Under the pieces are notes generated by a model that was given only the letters and a program-made list of their open reading frames with translations, did not search any database and was not told the origin of the DNA. The position numbers and the translations under genes are program-made. DNA of 64,000 nucleotides from Planctomycetota bacterium. GTDB taxonomy: Bacteria; Planctomycetota; MHYJ01; JACQXL01; JACQZI01. This document shows, in pieces, positions 15,674 to 23,887 of the stretch. The first letter of the stretch is position 1; each line of letters begins with the position of its first letter. The DNA is taken from the NCBI GenBank assembly GCA_016207825.1, contig JACQZI010000008.1, positions 255,763 to 319,762 of the forward strand, in the 5' to 3' direction.

Positions 15674-17206
15674 TTATTTAATTTCATTTTCATTTACGCC
15701 TAATTCTTTTAAAGCTCTCTTGGCCCTGTTCCGGCTGCCCCATTCCGAAACACAGCTCTGGATCCTGCTTATTTTTATAACGTGTTCAATAACTCCTTTT
15801 TTAACTTTATCCTTTGCCCCAAGTTCGACCAGTGCAATCGAAACCACTCCCTGTTTTGTAGCATCTTTGTCATCAAGATGTTTTACAAGTTCAGTGATGA
15901 CATCTTTATTTCCGGATTTGCCGCATTCAAGGATTGCATTGATACGAACAGATTCATCTTCATCGGCAATTAGTGAATGTATCTCTGTGATAGATTCCCT
16001 ATCGCCCAATTTGATAAGTCCAATAATGGCATTAATGCGCACGGTATCATCTTGGCTCTTAATCATTTTACGTATTTCCGGTATTGATGAGGTATCCACT
16101 AATTTAGAAAGTGCTTCTATGGCTGTAATGCACACGCTGCAATCAGTATCTTTAAGCATCTCCCTGATTTGGGCCGTCTGTTTTTTGCCGCCTGACTTTC
16201 CGAGCATTTCAATCACTGCGCATCTCACTTCGGATTCTTTATCCTTAAGGAGTTCGGGTGCTTTAGGCAGGAGTTCTTCATCACCTAATTCAGCAAGCGC
16301 CGCAACCGCTGCCGCGCGAATTCGACCGTCTTCACCATCGAGAAATTTCCTAATCTCATTGACGGACGCCTTGTCGCCTAATTTAGAAAGTGTATATATA
16401 GCTTGCACCCGAACCAGATGCTTTGAATCGCCAAGAAGCTTGCGTATTTCCGGCAAAAAATCTTTATCATCCATGTTGCCGAGCGATTGGGCCGCTCCTA
16501 ATCTTATAAACTGCTCTTCATCAGTTAATAGTTTCCTGATTTCAGGCAATGCTTTCTTGTAGCCGAATACTCCCAAGGCGTAAATAACGTCATAGCGCAC
16601 TTGCCCGTTTTCGTCATTAAGCAATTTCATTATGGACGGAGCGGTTGAAGTAATCGGCCCCCAGAAACGGTCCTTGCTTATTCTTATAAGCTCTGATTTT
16701 TGCTCCGCGCTTAATCCATTGCCGCCATCCGCAAGGATTTCACTTATCAAAACTGAGATATCCTCCGCGGCTATTTTATATTGGACGCTTTCGTTTGCGG
16801 CCACGTTTTCCATCAATTCAAATTTACTGACACAGGAGTCTACAGAACCTAAGTTAGAATACATATCCGGGAAAACCGTGAGGAATGAATCAGAGAATTT
16901 AATCCGTTTTTTAACCTTAAGCGTTTTTAGTATTTTTACGGCGCGGGAGCGTATTTCAGGCGCGTCGCTTTTCGATGCTTCGTCAAGAGACGGCTCTATT
17001 TCCGGGTGTTTATCGATTGGCCAGTCTTCCAGGGTTTTCTGAGCTTTCTCACGCGTTTCCCAGTCGTCATCTCCTAATTGTGTAATCAACCCGTTTATTT
17101 TAGCGTCATCTGGTTTGGTATTCGTTTGTTTGGCGTCTTCGGCCCGAACCAACCAGACCAAAAGGCTCGCCAGAATCACGCCTATCAGCCATATCTGCTT
17201 TTTCAT
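15674..17206 (-). CDS. Exported LGD-module protein with HEAT repeats
   Basis: 510 residues. Signal peptide 'MKKQIWLIGVILASLLVWLV', LGD module (LITQLGDDDWETREKAQKTL), then from ~180 about ten HEAT / PBS-lyase-type helical pairs ('LPEIRKLL.D....VR..AI..L..LGDK'). These form a solenoid for protein binding. The ribosome site is AAGGAG. First gene of a two-gene unit with the propeller protein downstream, transcribed from the promoter at 17242-17269. The shared leader and module suggest the pair arose by duplication of the 5' part and exchange of the C-terminal half. Confidence 0.88.
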   Translation of the reverse strand: MKKQIWLIGVILASLLVWLVRAEDAKQTNTKPDDAKINGLITQLGDDDWETREKAQKTLEDWPIDKHPEIEPSLDEASKSDAPEIRSRAVKILKTLKVKKRIKFSDSFLTVFPDMYSNLGSVDSCVSKFELMENVAANESVQYKIAAEDISVLISEILADGGNGLSAEQKSELIRISKDRFWGPITSTAPSIMKLLNDENGQVRYDVIYALGVFGYKKALPEIRKLLTDEEQFIRLGAAQSLGNMDDKDFLPEIRKLLGDSKHLVRVQAIYTLSKLGDKASVNEIRKFLDGEDGRIRAAAVAALAELGDEELLPKAPELLKDKESEVRCAVIEMLGKSGGKKQTAQIREMLKDTDCSVCITAIEALSKLVDTSSIPEIRKMIKSQDDTVRINAIIGLIKLGDRESITEIHSLIADEDESVRINAILECGKSGNKDVITELVKHLDDKDATKQGVVSIALVELGAKDKVKKGVIEHVIKISRIQSCVSEWGSRNRAKRALKELGVNENEIK

Positions 17207-17325
17207 GTGTTTCTCCTTTTATTCGTGCGCTTCTGTTGATGAGTATACTATTTAATGGCGGCATGTCAAGGGTAAAATCTAGAGTTTATAGGGTTCGCGG
17301 AGTCCATGGAGTCCGAAGAGTTTGT
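17207..17325 (-). repeat. Duplicated upstream region (second copy at 13816-13925)
   Basis: From the ribosome site through the promoter and on into 'GAGTTTATAGGGTTCGCGGA' the two regions differ at only a few bases. The far end carries GAGTCCATGGAGTC / GAGTCCATAGAGTC iterations that also occur in degenerate form near 10450 and 19200. Confidence 0.8.
17242..17269 (-). promoter_or_regulatory. Sigma-70 promoter of the HEAT/propeller pair
   Basis: - strand TTGACA (17269-17264), 16-bp spacer, TATACT (17247-17242). A duplicate of the promoter at 13851-13878. Confidence 0.75.
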
Positions 17326-17474
17326 GGAGTCCATAGAGTCCCGGGGAAATAGGGGAGAGGGGTTGTTTTTCCGTAGAATAATTTTTTCTTGATTTAATTT
17401 CCTTTTATGTTCTAATATCGATAGGGGTTACTGGTTAAGTTTGATATAACACGTATTTGATTATGGAGAATAAC

Positions 17475-18713
17475 ATGGGACGTATCGTGTTAGTAATAAT
17501 GGCAGTGACGGTGATTTTCGGCGCGGTTGATTTTGGCCGTCCGGCGGAGACCCAAACGGTTTCTGTGCCGGAACCAGCCGACGGCAATAATTATAATAAA
17601 CTAATGCTTCAACTGGGCGATAATGATTGGGATGTGCGTGAGGCTGCCCATATCGCTTTGCAATCCGGAGCCGAGAAGCTATTCCAGGAATATCGTAGAG
17701 CAAAGAAAACACTCCGGAAGGAAAAGAATCCCTCGGTTGAGCGTAAACTGACGGAACTGAAAGAAGAAATCCAAAAGTTAATAGAGGTGATTTGGGAAGG
17801 GCGACGGGATTCTGACCCGGAAGTGGTTCTGCGCACAAAGATGATATGCCGCTATCTTTACTCGCTTACATGTCCAAAGATTTTATTTATAGATATTAAT
17901 AAAGGGACGCAGATATACCTTATGGATGCAGATGGGCAGAACCGGCAGGAAATAACCAAAGATAATACGCAAAAGGATTGTCCTGCCTCTAACCATGACG
18001 GCAGCAAAATTGCTTTCAGCGGCGGCGTAGAAGAAAAAATGGATATTTATGTAGCTGATTTAGTGGAAAGTGTGAACGGATGCGAGGTGAAGAACCAGTT
18101 GAAATTAACCAATAAAGGCCATAATATTAAACCGGCATGGAGCCCGGACGGGACGAAAATCGCTTTTGTTTCTGACCGCGATGGCGAATTCGAGATTTAT
18201 GTGATGGATGCGGACGGTAAAAACCAAACCCGGTTAACAAATGACATGGGTTATAACAATTCGCCTTCCTGGAGTCCGGACGGCAGTAAAATCTCTTTTG
18301 CTTCAATGGGCGGCGATAATCCGGGAATATACACTATGGATGCCGATGGCCGGAATCAGAACAGGCTCTTTGACGGACTAAAAGAAACTTCGAACATAGC
18401 ATGGAGCCCTGATGGAAGTAAATTAGCGGTTGTTTCCAATATAGAGCTTCATGTGTTAGATGCCGACGGAAAGAATCAGAAGCGCCTGACTGATGAGCAG
18501 GTGATGGATATGCGTCCTTCCTGGAGTCCGGACGGAGCGGTGATTACTTTCGCCATACTGACGAACCAGCATATTGGCGTAGCCGTCGTGGATGCAGAGG
18601 GGAAAAAAGTCACGCTTTTGACCCCAGTTGATGAGGATAATTTTAATACCGCGCCGTCCTGGAAACCGACTGAGCTGGAAGAATTTATCGCTCCTCTTTC
18701 CGAAAAGAAGTAA
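17475..18713 (+). CDS. Exported LGD-module protein with TolB/WD40-like propeller
   Basis: 412 residues from ATG 17475, which has GGAG 6 nt upstream; earlier in-frame starts at 17457 and 17463 overlap that site. The N-terminus 'MGRIVLVIMAVTVIFGAVDFG' is a signal peptide. An LGD module (LMLQLGDNDWDVREAAHIAL) is followed by a coiled-coil-like Lys/Glu stretch and six or so PD40 blades ('AWSPDGTKIAFVSDRDGEFE', 'VMDADGKNQTRLT'). Its organisation is the same as the 14144-15646 gene but it is divergent in sequence and transcribed the other way, so it is an older paralogue. Likely periplasmic binding function. Confidence 0.88.
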   Translation: MGRIVLVIMAVTVIFGAVDFGRPAETQTVSVPEPADGNNYNKLMLQLGDNDWDVREAAHIALQSGAEKLFQEYRRAKKTLRKEKNPSVERKLTELKEEIQKLIEVIWEGRRDSDPEVVLRTKMICRYLYSLTCPKILFIDINKGTQIYLMDADGQNRQEITKDNTQKDCPASNHDGSKIAFSGGVEEKMDIYVADLVESVNGCEVKNQLKLTNKGHNIKPAWSPDGTKIAFVSDRDGEFEIYVMDADGKNQTRLTNDMGYNNSPSWSPDGSKISFASMGGDNPGIYTMDADGRNQNRLFDGLKETSNIAWSPDGSKLAVVSNIELHVLDADGKNQKRLTDEQVMDMRPSWSPDGAVITFAILTNQHIGVAVVDAEGKKVTLLTPVDEDNFNTAPSWKPTELEEFIAPLSEKK

Positions 18714-18900
18714 AAATCCTGCGTATATAGTTAAAGAATTTATAGGGCAATAGTCAGGGTTTCTAAGGTGGATGGTTTTCCGGTGATTTTTCGCATACCG
18801 TGCTATCATATCACCAGTTAAATAATCTAGGCGCTTTAATATGAATAAAACAATTAATTATTTGGCTTCGCTAAATCTTTTGATATATATTGAAAGTTAG

Positions 18901-19156
18901 TTCATACCGAATTGCCTTCTTATCGCCGGAATGCCATACGTTACCTTGCCAAAATGGAGAGACAAGAAAGCACGCATTATTGATATAGAAACTACGGGAT
19001 GGCTTACCGGGCATCCGTAAAACAGCATTGTTGACACTGCAGGGTGTTTCCGGTAAAACCTTTGAGTTTGATGAACAGGCAAGTGAAGCAGATAGGGAAA
19101 AGGCTATTCAAAATATAGAAAAGTGGTGGAGTGAAAATAAAAAAGAGACTCAATAG
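18901..19156 (+). pseudogene. Decayed C-terminus of a HEAT-repeat protein
   Basis: In one frame it reads 'TELPSYRRNAIRYLAKMERQ' before a stop. In another, after a shift, it reads 'LRDGLPGIRKTALLTLQGVS' and 'FDEQASEADREKAIQNIEKW' with WSENKKE before the stop at 19156. The last part matches the usual end of exported HEAT proteins (FD..AS...R..AI..W..WW.EN). No start is present. Elsewhere in 18714-19282 I see no gene. Confidence 0.6.
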
Positions 19157-19282
19157 TTTCCCGCAGGGTCAGGGCTTTGCTGGCACTACGTATAGGATTC
19201 ATAGAGTCCATATGGTTTTAATTAGTGGGGGAGTGAAAAATGGGGGAAAGCATGGCTTTCCCCCATTGCTATTGATAGTATT

Positions 19283-20425
19283 TTATTTTTTATTCTTATG
19301 CTCACAATTGTCACCGCATTTTGGGTCTTCTTTGCCGTCTTTATGATCGCAATCACCGGTGCATTTGCTGTTTTTCGCATCTTTCATTTTCTTATCGCAA
19401 TCGCCGGCGCATTTGCCTTCCTTTAAGCATTTATCATGGTCAGGGCACTGGTCACAGCCATCATGCATGTGTTTGTGGCCTTCTTGGGACTTTTTTTCTA
19501 TTTCTTTTACCGGGCAGCTATCGCAATCACCTCCGCAACCGCCTTGTGTCCCGTCGGGATAGTTGGTTTTCAAGGTTCCGAGAATCTTTTTGTATGCATC
19601 TTCCCCGCGGATATTATCCAAATCCGTATCCTTTTCCATGTGTTTCCAGTCGAAATAACCGCTTTCGACGGATTTATTAAGGTATTCACAGGCTTCTTTT
19701 TTACTGCCTTTCAAGGAATACGCACAGCACATATTGTAATATGCAAATGTTGCCTTTGGTTCTGCTTTAAGAAGATTATTGTAAAGCTCGATGGTTTTAT
19801 CGTAGTCGCCTTTTTTCATGTAGGTGCAGGCTACGGCATCGGTTATGCTCGGTTCATTAGGGAAACGTTCAAGAAGCTTGTTATAAATTCCCAGAGCCTT
19901 GTCATTATCGCCTTTCATGGTGTAGATATTGGCGATATTACCGAGTAAGTTCGGGTTATCCGGAAAATCTTTGAGCATTTCATTGTAGATAGCAAGCGAG
20001 TTGTCATAATCACCCTTGAGGGTATAAGTATAAGCGAAACTTGCTTTAACATTGGAATTGTTGGAGAGTGTTTCATCCATTTGCTTTAAGATACCAAGCG
20101 CTTTATCGTAGTCCTCTGCTTGTAAAGCCATTCCCCACTGTTGGGATAATGTTTGCATTTTTTCTTCTATCTGTCCGGCTTTTGACTTGCAATTATCACA
20201 GGGGCCTTTCCCTTCGGCTATCGGGCATTTTTCCCCGTCGCTTTCGCAGGGAATCCCCATTTCCTGTATGGGGCATTTCTCGTTGGAGGCGGCGGTTTCG
20301 GTGTTTTTAGCAGGTAGCGTACCGGTATTTTTCGCCGTGGTAGTGCTTTGGGTGGTTGTTTGCTGGCAGGCGGCAACTGCTATAAGCATCCACATGGCCA
20401 GCACAATATGTAATATCCTTTTCAT
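19283..20425 (-). CDS. Cys-rich TPR lipoprotein of the ECF operon
   Basis: 380 residues. The signal peptide ends in a lipobox-like 'VAAC' (C20). A CxxC-rich stretch follows ('EKCPIQ', 'EKCPIAEGKGPCDNC'), then about five TPRs (100-275: 'GDYDNSLAIYNEMLKDFPDN'). The ~100-residue tail is extraordinarily rich in Cys, His, Asp and Lys ('GGCGGDCDSCPVKE', 'HDGCDQCPDHDKC', 'KCTGDCDHKDGKEDPKCGDN'). These clusters could bind metal or form thiol networks; that is inference. It is the last gene of the unit sigma factor - anti-sigma - 18-aa peptide - lipoprotein, with GAAAGGAA as ribosome site. A role as the envelope output or sensor of the ECF system is suggested by position. Confidence 0.85.
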   Translation of the reverse strand: MKRILHIVLAMWMLIAVAACQQTTTQSTTTAKNTGTLPAKNTETAASNEKCPIQEMGIPCESDGEKCPIAEGKGPCDNCKSKAGQIEEKMQTLSQQWGMALQAEDYDKALGILKQMDETLSNNSNVKASFAYTYTLKGDYDNSLAIYNEMLKDFPDNPNLLGNIANIYTMKGDNDKALGIYNKLLERFPNEPSITDAVACTYMKKGDYDKTIELYNNLLKAEPKATFAYYNMCCAYSLKGSKKEACEYLNKSVESGYFDWKHMEKDTDLDNIRGEDAYKKILGTLKTNYPDGTQGGCGGDCDSCPVKEIEKKSQEGHKHMHDGCDQCPDHDKCLKEGKCAGDCDKKMKDAKNSKCTGDCDHKDGKEDPKCGDNCEHKNKK

Positions 20426-20442
20426 TTTCTGTTCCTTTCTAT

Positions 20443-20499
20443 CTATTTTTTACTTTTCTTTGTTTTCTTGGCTTTCTTTCCGCAACAACATCCGCACAT
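20443..20499 (-). CDS. 18-residue Cys-cluster peptide (MCGCCCGKK...)
   Basis: A very short frame: MCGCCCGKKAKKTKKSKK then TAG. Support comes from a near-perfect ribosome site, AAAGGAGGTGAT (20516-20505), with AGGAGG 9 nt before the ATG. It is also placed in the gap between the anti-sigma and the Cys-rich lipoprotein genes, 22 bp after the first and 17 bp before the second. Four cysteines in CGCCC spacing followed by a lysine tail resemble a metal- or cofactor-binding micropeptide. It could instead be a leader peptide that regulates the lipoprotein gene through translation. No homologue comes to mind. Confidence 0.55.
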   Translation of the reverse strand: MCGCCCGKKAKKTKKSKK

Positions 20500-20521
20500 C
20501 AATTATCACCTCCTTTAAATT

Positions 20522-21340
20522 CTATTGTTGTTTTAAACATTTATTGCATTTTTTGTCAGTTGCCCCCATGTCTATTAGCAACTGTTTCAATATTTCTTGC
20601 TCCACTTCGCCGATAGCACAAACGATATTCGGCCCGATACGAACCAGTGCATAGTTGAATCCTTTTGATTTAGCCGTATAAATTTCATAGCATTTTTCTA
20701 GGCGCGCTTCGGCTTCAGGGAAAGCATTCAAGTCGTCTTTTGGTAACACCAGGATTGATACCGGGATAGAGTTATAATCTATGACAATATGCATTGCCTG
20801 CCGTTGTTTCAATGTGCACATACGTCCGCCTCTGAGGCTGCAATCCTTTTTGCATGTTGTGTAAGTGTTACAGTCAGGCGTTTCTCCCTTATATTGTGCA
20901 TTAAAGTATTTATTCAATGTTTCAGGTGAATCTGTTTTTAAATCAAGCCGGAAATTCGGACGGAGGACTGATTGATGGATTTGCTCGGCAGCTTCTAATA
21001 AATCAAGTGAAGATGATGCAGGCGGAAATAACAATAGCATCCCGAGAGTAATCATAATAAGCGCGGCGGATGCAATCGGGACGAAGTAATTTAAGAGGCG
21101 TTTTTTCAGCCCGGAGTCCCCGAGTGAATCTATTGCTTTCGCCCAAATTTCAGCATCATTTCCAGACGTTTGGGCAAGTATTTTAACCAGGTTCTTTTCA
21201 AGCCTGGCTTCTTTATCAAACCAAGCGCGGCATGACGGGCATTTTGAAAGGTGTTCTTTTACGGCCGAATCCGTCGCGGCATCCGGTTCTTTATCCAAAT
21301 ACCGGTTCAGGTGTTCTTTAATATTTGAGCAGTTAATCAT
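20522..21340 (-). CDS. Membrane anti-sigma factor with zinc-type HxxxCxxC and periplasmic Cys-rich domain
   Basis: 272 residues. The N-terminus (1-45) is a ZAS-type anti-sigma domain, 'CSNIKEHLNRYLDKEPDAAT' with 'HLSKCPSC', which holds ECF sigma factors and often responds to thiol state or metal. A membrane helix lies at ~85-107 ('FVPIASAALIMITLGMLLLF'). The outer part has further cysteines ('CNTYTTCKKDC', 'RMCTLKQRQ', 'KKCNKCLKQQ'). Its start overlaps the sigma stop by 4 nt (ATGA), showing translational coupling. The function as anti-sigma is well supported by motif and context; the signal is unknown. Confidence 0.88.
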   Translation of the reverse strand: MINCSNIKEHLNRYLDKEPDAATDSAVKEHLSKCPSCRAWFDKEARLEKNLVKILAQTSGNDAEIWAKAIDSLGDSGLKKRLLNYFVPIASAALIMITLGMLLLFPPASSSLDLLEAAEQIHQSVLRPNFRLDLKTDSPETLNKYFNAQYKGETPDCNTYTTCKKDCSLRGGRMCTLKQRQAMHIVIDYNSIPVSILVLPKDDLNAFPEAEARLEKCYEIYTAKSKGFNYALVRIGPNIVCAIGEVEQEILKQLLIDMGATDKKCNKCLKQQ

Positions 21341-21894
21341 AATACACCTTGTTCTTTGGCATAATTAAGGAGTTTGCTTCTTAGTTTTATGCGGGAACGC
21401 GCCAGATTACCCATAACGCTGCCGATTGGTATTTCGAGTGTTTGGGCGATTTGGGCATAATCCAGCCCCGCCAATGAACGCAGTAAAAATACCGAGCGTT
21501 CGTTATCGTTTAAAACAGAGAGTGATGTTTTTACTTCATCGGAGATTTTTTCCAGAATCCGGTCGCTGCCTTCCAGCAGTTTAAGATAATCCGGGTTATC
21601 CGTTTGTTGTGGGGCAGTCAAACAGGTCTCATCATCCAGCTTGACCATCCTGTTGGATTCTTTGTTGTATTTTCTGTTCATATTAAACACGGTAAAAGTG
21701 GCTATTTGGAAAATCCAGCTTTTAAAATCAGTTCCTTCCTTAAAGTGAGCGAGTTTCTCATATGCTTCTGTTAGGACGTTTTGCAGGGCATCTTCCATAT
21801 CATCTCTTTTCCACAAGAGATGTTTTACATATCCTGATAAAGGCTGTTTCAGAGGAGCCAGCAACTCTAGAAAATGCGCCTGTTTACTATCCAT
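21337..21894 (-). CDS. ECF-type RNA polymerase sigma factor
   Basis: 185 residues. Region 2 ('DDMEDALQNVLTEAYEKLAH', 'FKSWIFQIATFTVFNMNRK') and region 4 ('LNDNERSVFLLRSLAGLDYA', 'QTLEIPIGSVMGNLARSRIK') are clear, and there is no region 1 or 3, as in ECF sigmas. First gene of the operon running down to 19283. Upstream on the - strand TTGTAA, a 16-bp gap and TAACAT end 8 nt before the ATG, which may give a leaderless mRNA; an ECF-type GGAAC/GTC pair was not found, so autoregulation is not evident. Confidence 0.93.
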   Translation of the reverse strand: MDSKQAHFLELLAPLKQPLSGYVKHLLWKRDDMEDALQNVLTEAYEKLAHFKEGTDFKSWIFQIATFTVFNMNRKYNKESNRMVKLDDETCLTAPQQTDNPDYLKLLEGSDRILEKISDEVKTSLSVLNDNERSVFLLRSLAGLDYAQIAQTLEIPIGSVMGNLARSRIKLRSKLLNYAKEQGVL

Positions 21895-22072
21895 ATATAT
21901 TAATGTTACAACCCGTTTGAAATATTACAAAATTAAATAATATTAAATGTTTTTACTTGGATGGTTTATCAATAATGTGTTTTAGTATGGAGTAAGTATT
22001 TTTTGTTTATTCCCGATATTTTTTGAACCAAAGCGTGTTTTTTACGTTTATATAATATAGGAGGAGAATCGT

Positions 22073-23548
22073 ATGAGAAAAAACACTTCATTTATTGTAA
22101 TCATATTCTGGATGATTTTTGGTTTGAGTATATGGATGTATGCAGGGGAAGGACAGGCTGCTGAAGGGGATGCGGAAATGCAGAAACTTATGGGGCAACT
22201 GGGCGATAATGATTTTGATACCAGGGATTTTGCGATGCGTCGTTTGATAGAAATAGGGGAGCCTGTCTGGCCTTTGTTGGAAAAGGCCTGCGATTCCGAA
22301 GACGCGGAAGTAAGACTGCGTGCCAGGCTTATTGCAAAAGAAACAGGGATGATTTTACCGGCTCTAAAAAAGATCGTTGAGCCGTTACTTGAGAAATTAA
22401 AATCCAGAAACGACGACGAGCGTTGTAAAGCGTTGGATGAGGTATTGAAAATAATACCGGCTTATTCACTAAAGAAAATACTTTCTGCAGCACCGGGGAA
22501 ACTGGAGATGTCTTTTATCGCTCCGCCGCTCATTACCTCGACTGTCGGAGCGAAACTTGAGTTTAAAGTTAAGGTGACTAATATTGATACTAAGCCTTTT
22601 TGGATTGCCAAAAGCGCCGTAAATAAATATTACCCGTCCTATGATACTCATCTGGATATAAAAAAGACGAATTGCGGTCCGCATATTAGTGAGACTGGTG
22701 GCGGGGGAGGGCGTGGCCGTGTTTGGGGAGACGGGAGGATGAGGCTAATGGGAAAAGTTGTTTTGCCTAATCCGTTAAAGGATTTTATCCTGTTGGCTCC
22801 GGGGGAATCTATAGAGGGCGCGGTTAACAGCGCATCCCCGGATGAATTATTCATGAAAGTAACCGCCATTGGTTTCTATAAAAGCGGTAAATCAGCAGTC
22901 GTAGAATCACTTAAAAAATGGGAGAATGACAGTCCAAACAACAAAGGGTATATTGAAACATATGATTTGCTTAATCCCTTTAACGGGACGGTCAGCGCTA
23001 CTTATTACGTCCAGGCGCTGGAGTTCCCGAAAACGGACAAGGGAAATACACAGCCAGTAAACGGGCTGAAAATAATAACCGATTTTGAAAAGGCGCAGTT
23101 TAATGCAGGCGAGGTGATAAAGTTTGCGGTAAGCTTTACCAATACGGCTAACGAGATAATAAAACTGACCAAACACGAAAAATATGGATATCCATTATGG
23201 GCGGTTATTGAGAATAAAGGAAATGTTTTGGTAGGCGCGGTTGGAAACGGTGGATTTTCCGAAACCTGGTTTACGATGATGGACAACGAGTTTGAGGCGG
23301 TTGAACTGATGCCCGGGGAAACAATCTGTGAGCCTGTCGCCATTGATAATTTTAAGAAGGGGGCAGGCGATTATAAAATAACAGTCGGTTACAGGGCGGA
23401 TATGGGGGAAATTAAGTTATTAAAGGAAACCGGCACCGGTGAATCCGGAGAGTTTTATGGCACAGAGGAAAAAGTTTCTATCTGGAAAGGCGAGGCTATC
23501 GGAAATACAACAGTTTTTGAAATAATTGAAGGGTCGGGCGGCAAATAG
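22073..23548 (+). CDS. Exported LGD-module protein with beta-sandwich domains
   Basis: 491 residues. A strong ribosome site (TAGGAGGAGAA) lies before ATG 22073. A signal peptide (~1-28) and an LGD module (LMGQLGDNDFDTRDFAMRRL, ~40-90) are followed by a linker and two beta-rich regions. The first begins 'TVGAKLEFKVKVTNIDTKPF' and the second 'DFEKAQFNAGEVIKFAVSFT'. Both look like Ig-like folds that define how much 'a term' departs from neighbours in extracellular proteins, with 'LLAPGESIEGAV' and 'LMPGETICEP' turns. No enzyme motif. An adhesive or binding role is inferred. Confidence 0.8.
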   Translation: MRKNTSFIVIIFWMIFGLSIWMYAGEGQAAEGDAEMQKLMGQLGDNDFDTRDFAMRRLIEIGEPVWPLLEKACDSEDAEVRLRARLIAKETGMILPALKKIVEPLLEKLKSRNDDERCKALDEVLKIIPAYSLKKILSAAPGKLEMSFIAPPLITSTVGAKLEFKVKVTNIDTKPFWIAKSAVNKYYPSYDTHLDIKKTNCGPHISETGGGGGRGRVWGDGRMRLMGKVVLPNPLKDFILLAPGESIEGAVNSASPDELFMKVTAIGFYKSGKSAVVESLKKWENDSPNNKGYIETYDLLNPFNGTVSATYYVQALEFPKTDKGNTQPVNGLKIITDFEKAQFNAGEVIKFAVSFTNTANEIIKLTKHEKYGYPLWAVIENKGNVLVGAVGNGGFSETWFTMMDNEFEAVELMPGETICEPVAIDNFKKGAGDYKITVGYRADMGEIKLLKETGTGESGEFYGTEEKVSIWKGEAIGNTTVFEIIEGSGGK

Positions 23549-23887
23549 TAGGGCGTATTATAAGTTTTTTTTCGAAAGCACGCATACCTTTAGATAAATC
23601 GAAAGCTTTAGAAGGTGTGTTTTTTGTCTTTGAAAGACGTTTATTTTTAAATCCAAGTGAAGCCCTGGTTGTAAGAGGAATGGTGGAGAGTAAATCTAAA
23701 AAGGCATTAATCATGTATACATAAAGTATAAATGTAAATGTTTAAGTGTTTTTAAGCCTAATTATTTTGCAAAAACAAATGGTAGATGTTAGATTGGGGC
23801 CTCTTAAAAGTGTGTAATATTTATCGTAATTGATTTGATAGGCCGCCCCGATTTGTCGGGACGAGCTTCGCCTTTGGCGGGGAGTGA
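23549..23887 (+). other. Intergenic stretch with possible relic and a small palindromic element
   Basis: Nt ~23556-23724 can be read on the + strand as 'SKARIPLDKSKALEGVFFVF' and on to a stop, without start, possibly the end of a lost gene. At 23843-23882 lies CCCCGATTTGTCGGG followed by ACGAGCTTCGCCTTTGGCGG, a full copy of the palindromic family seen in cas1. Confidence 0.4.

Noticed and set aside
15264..16562. Long + strand frame opposite the HEAT and propeller genes
   Set aside because: A Ser/Leu-rich antisense by-product of biased codons; the - strand genes have signal peptides, ribosome sites and domains.
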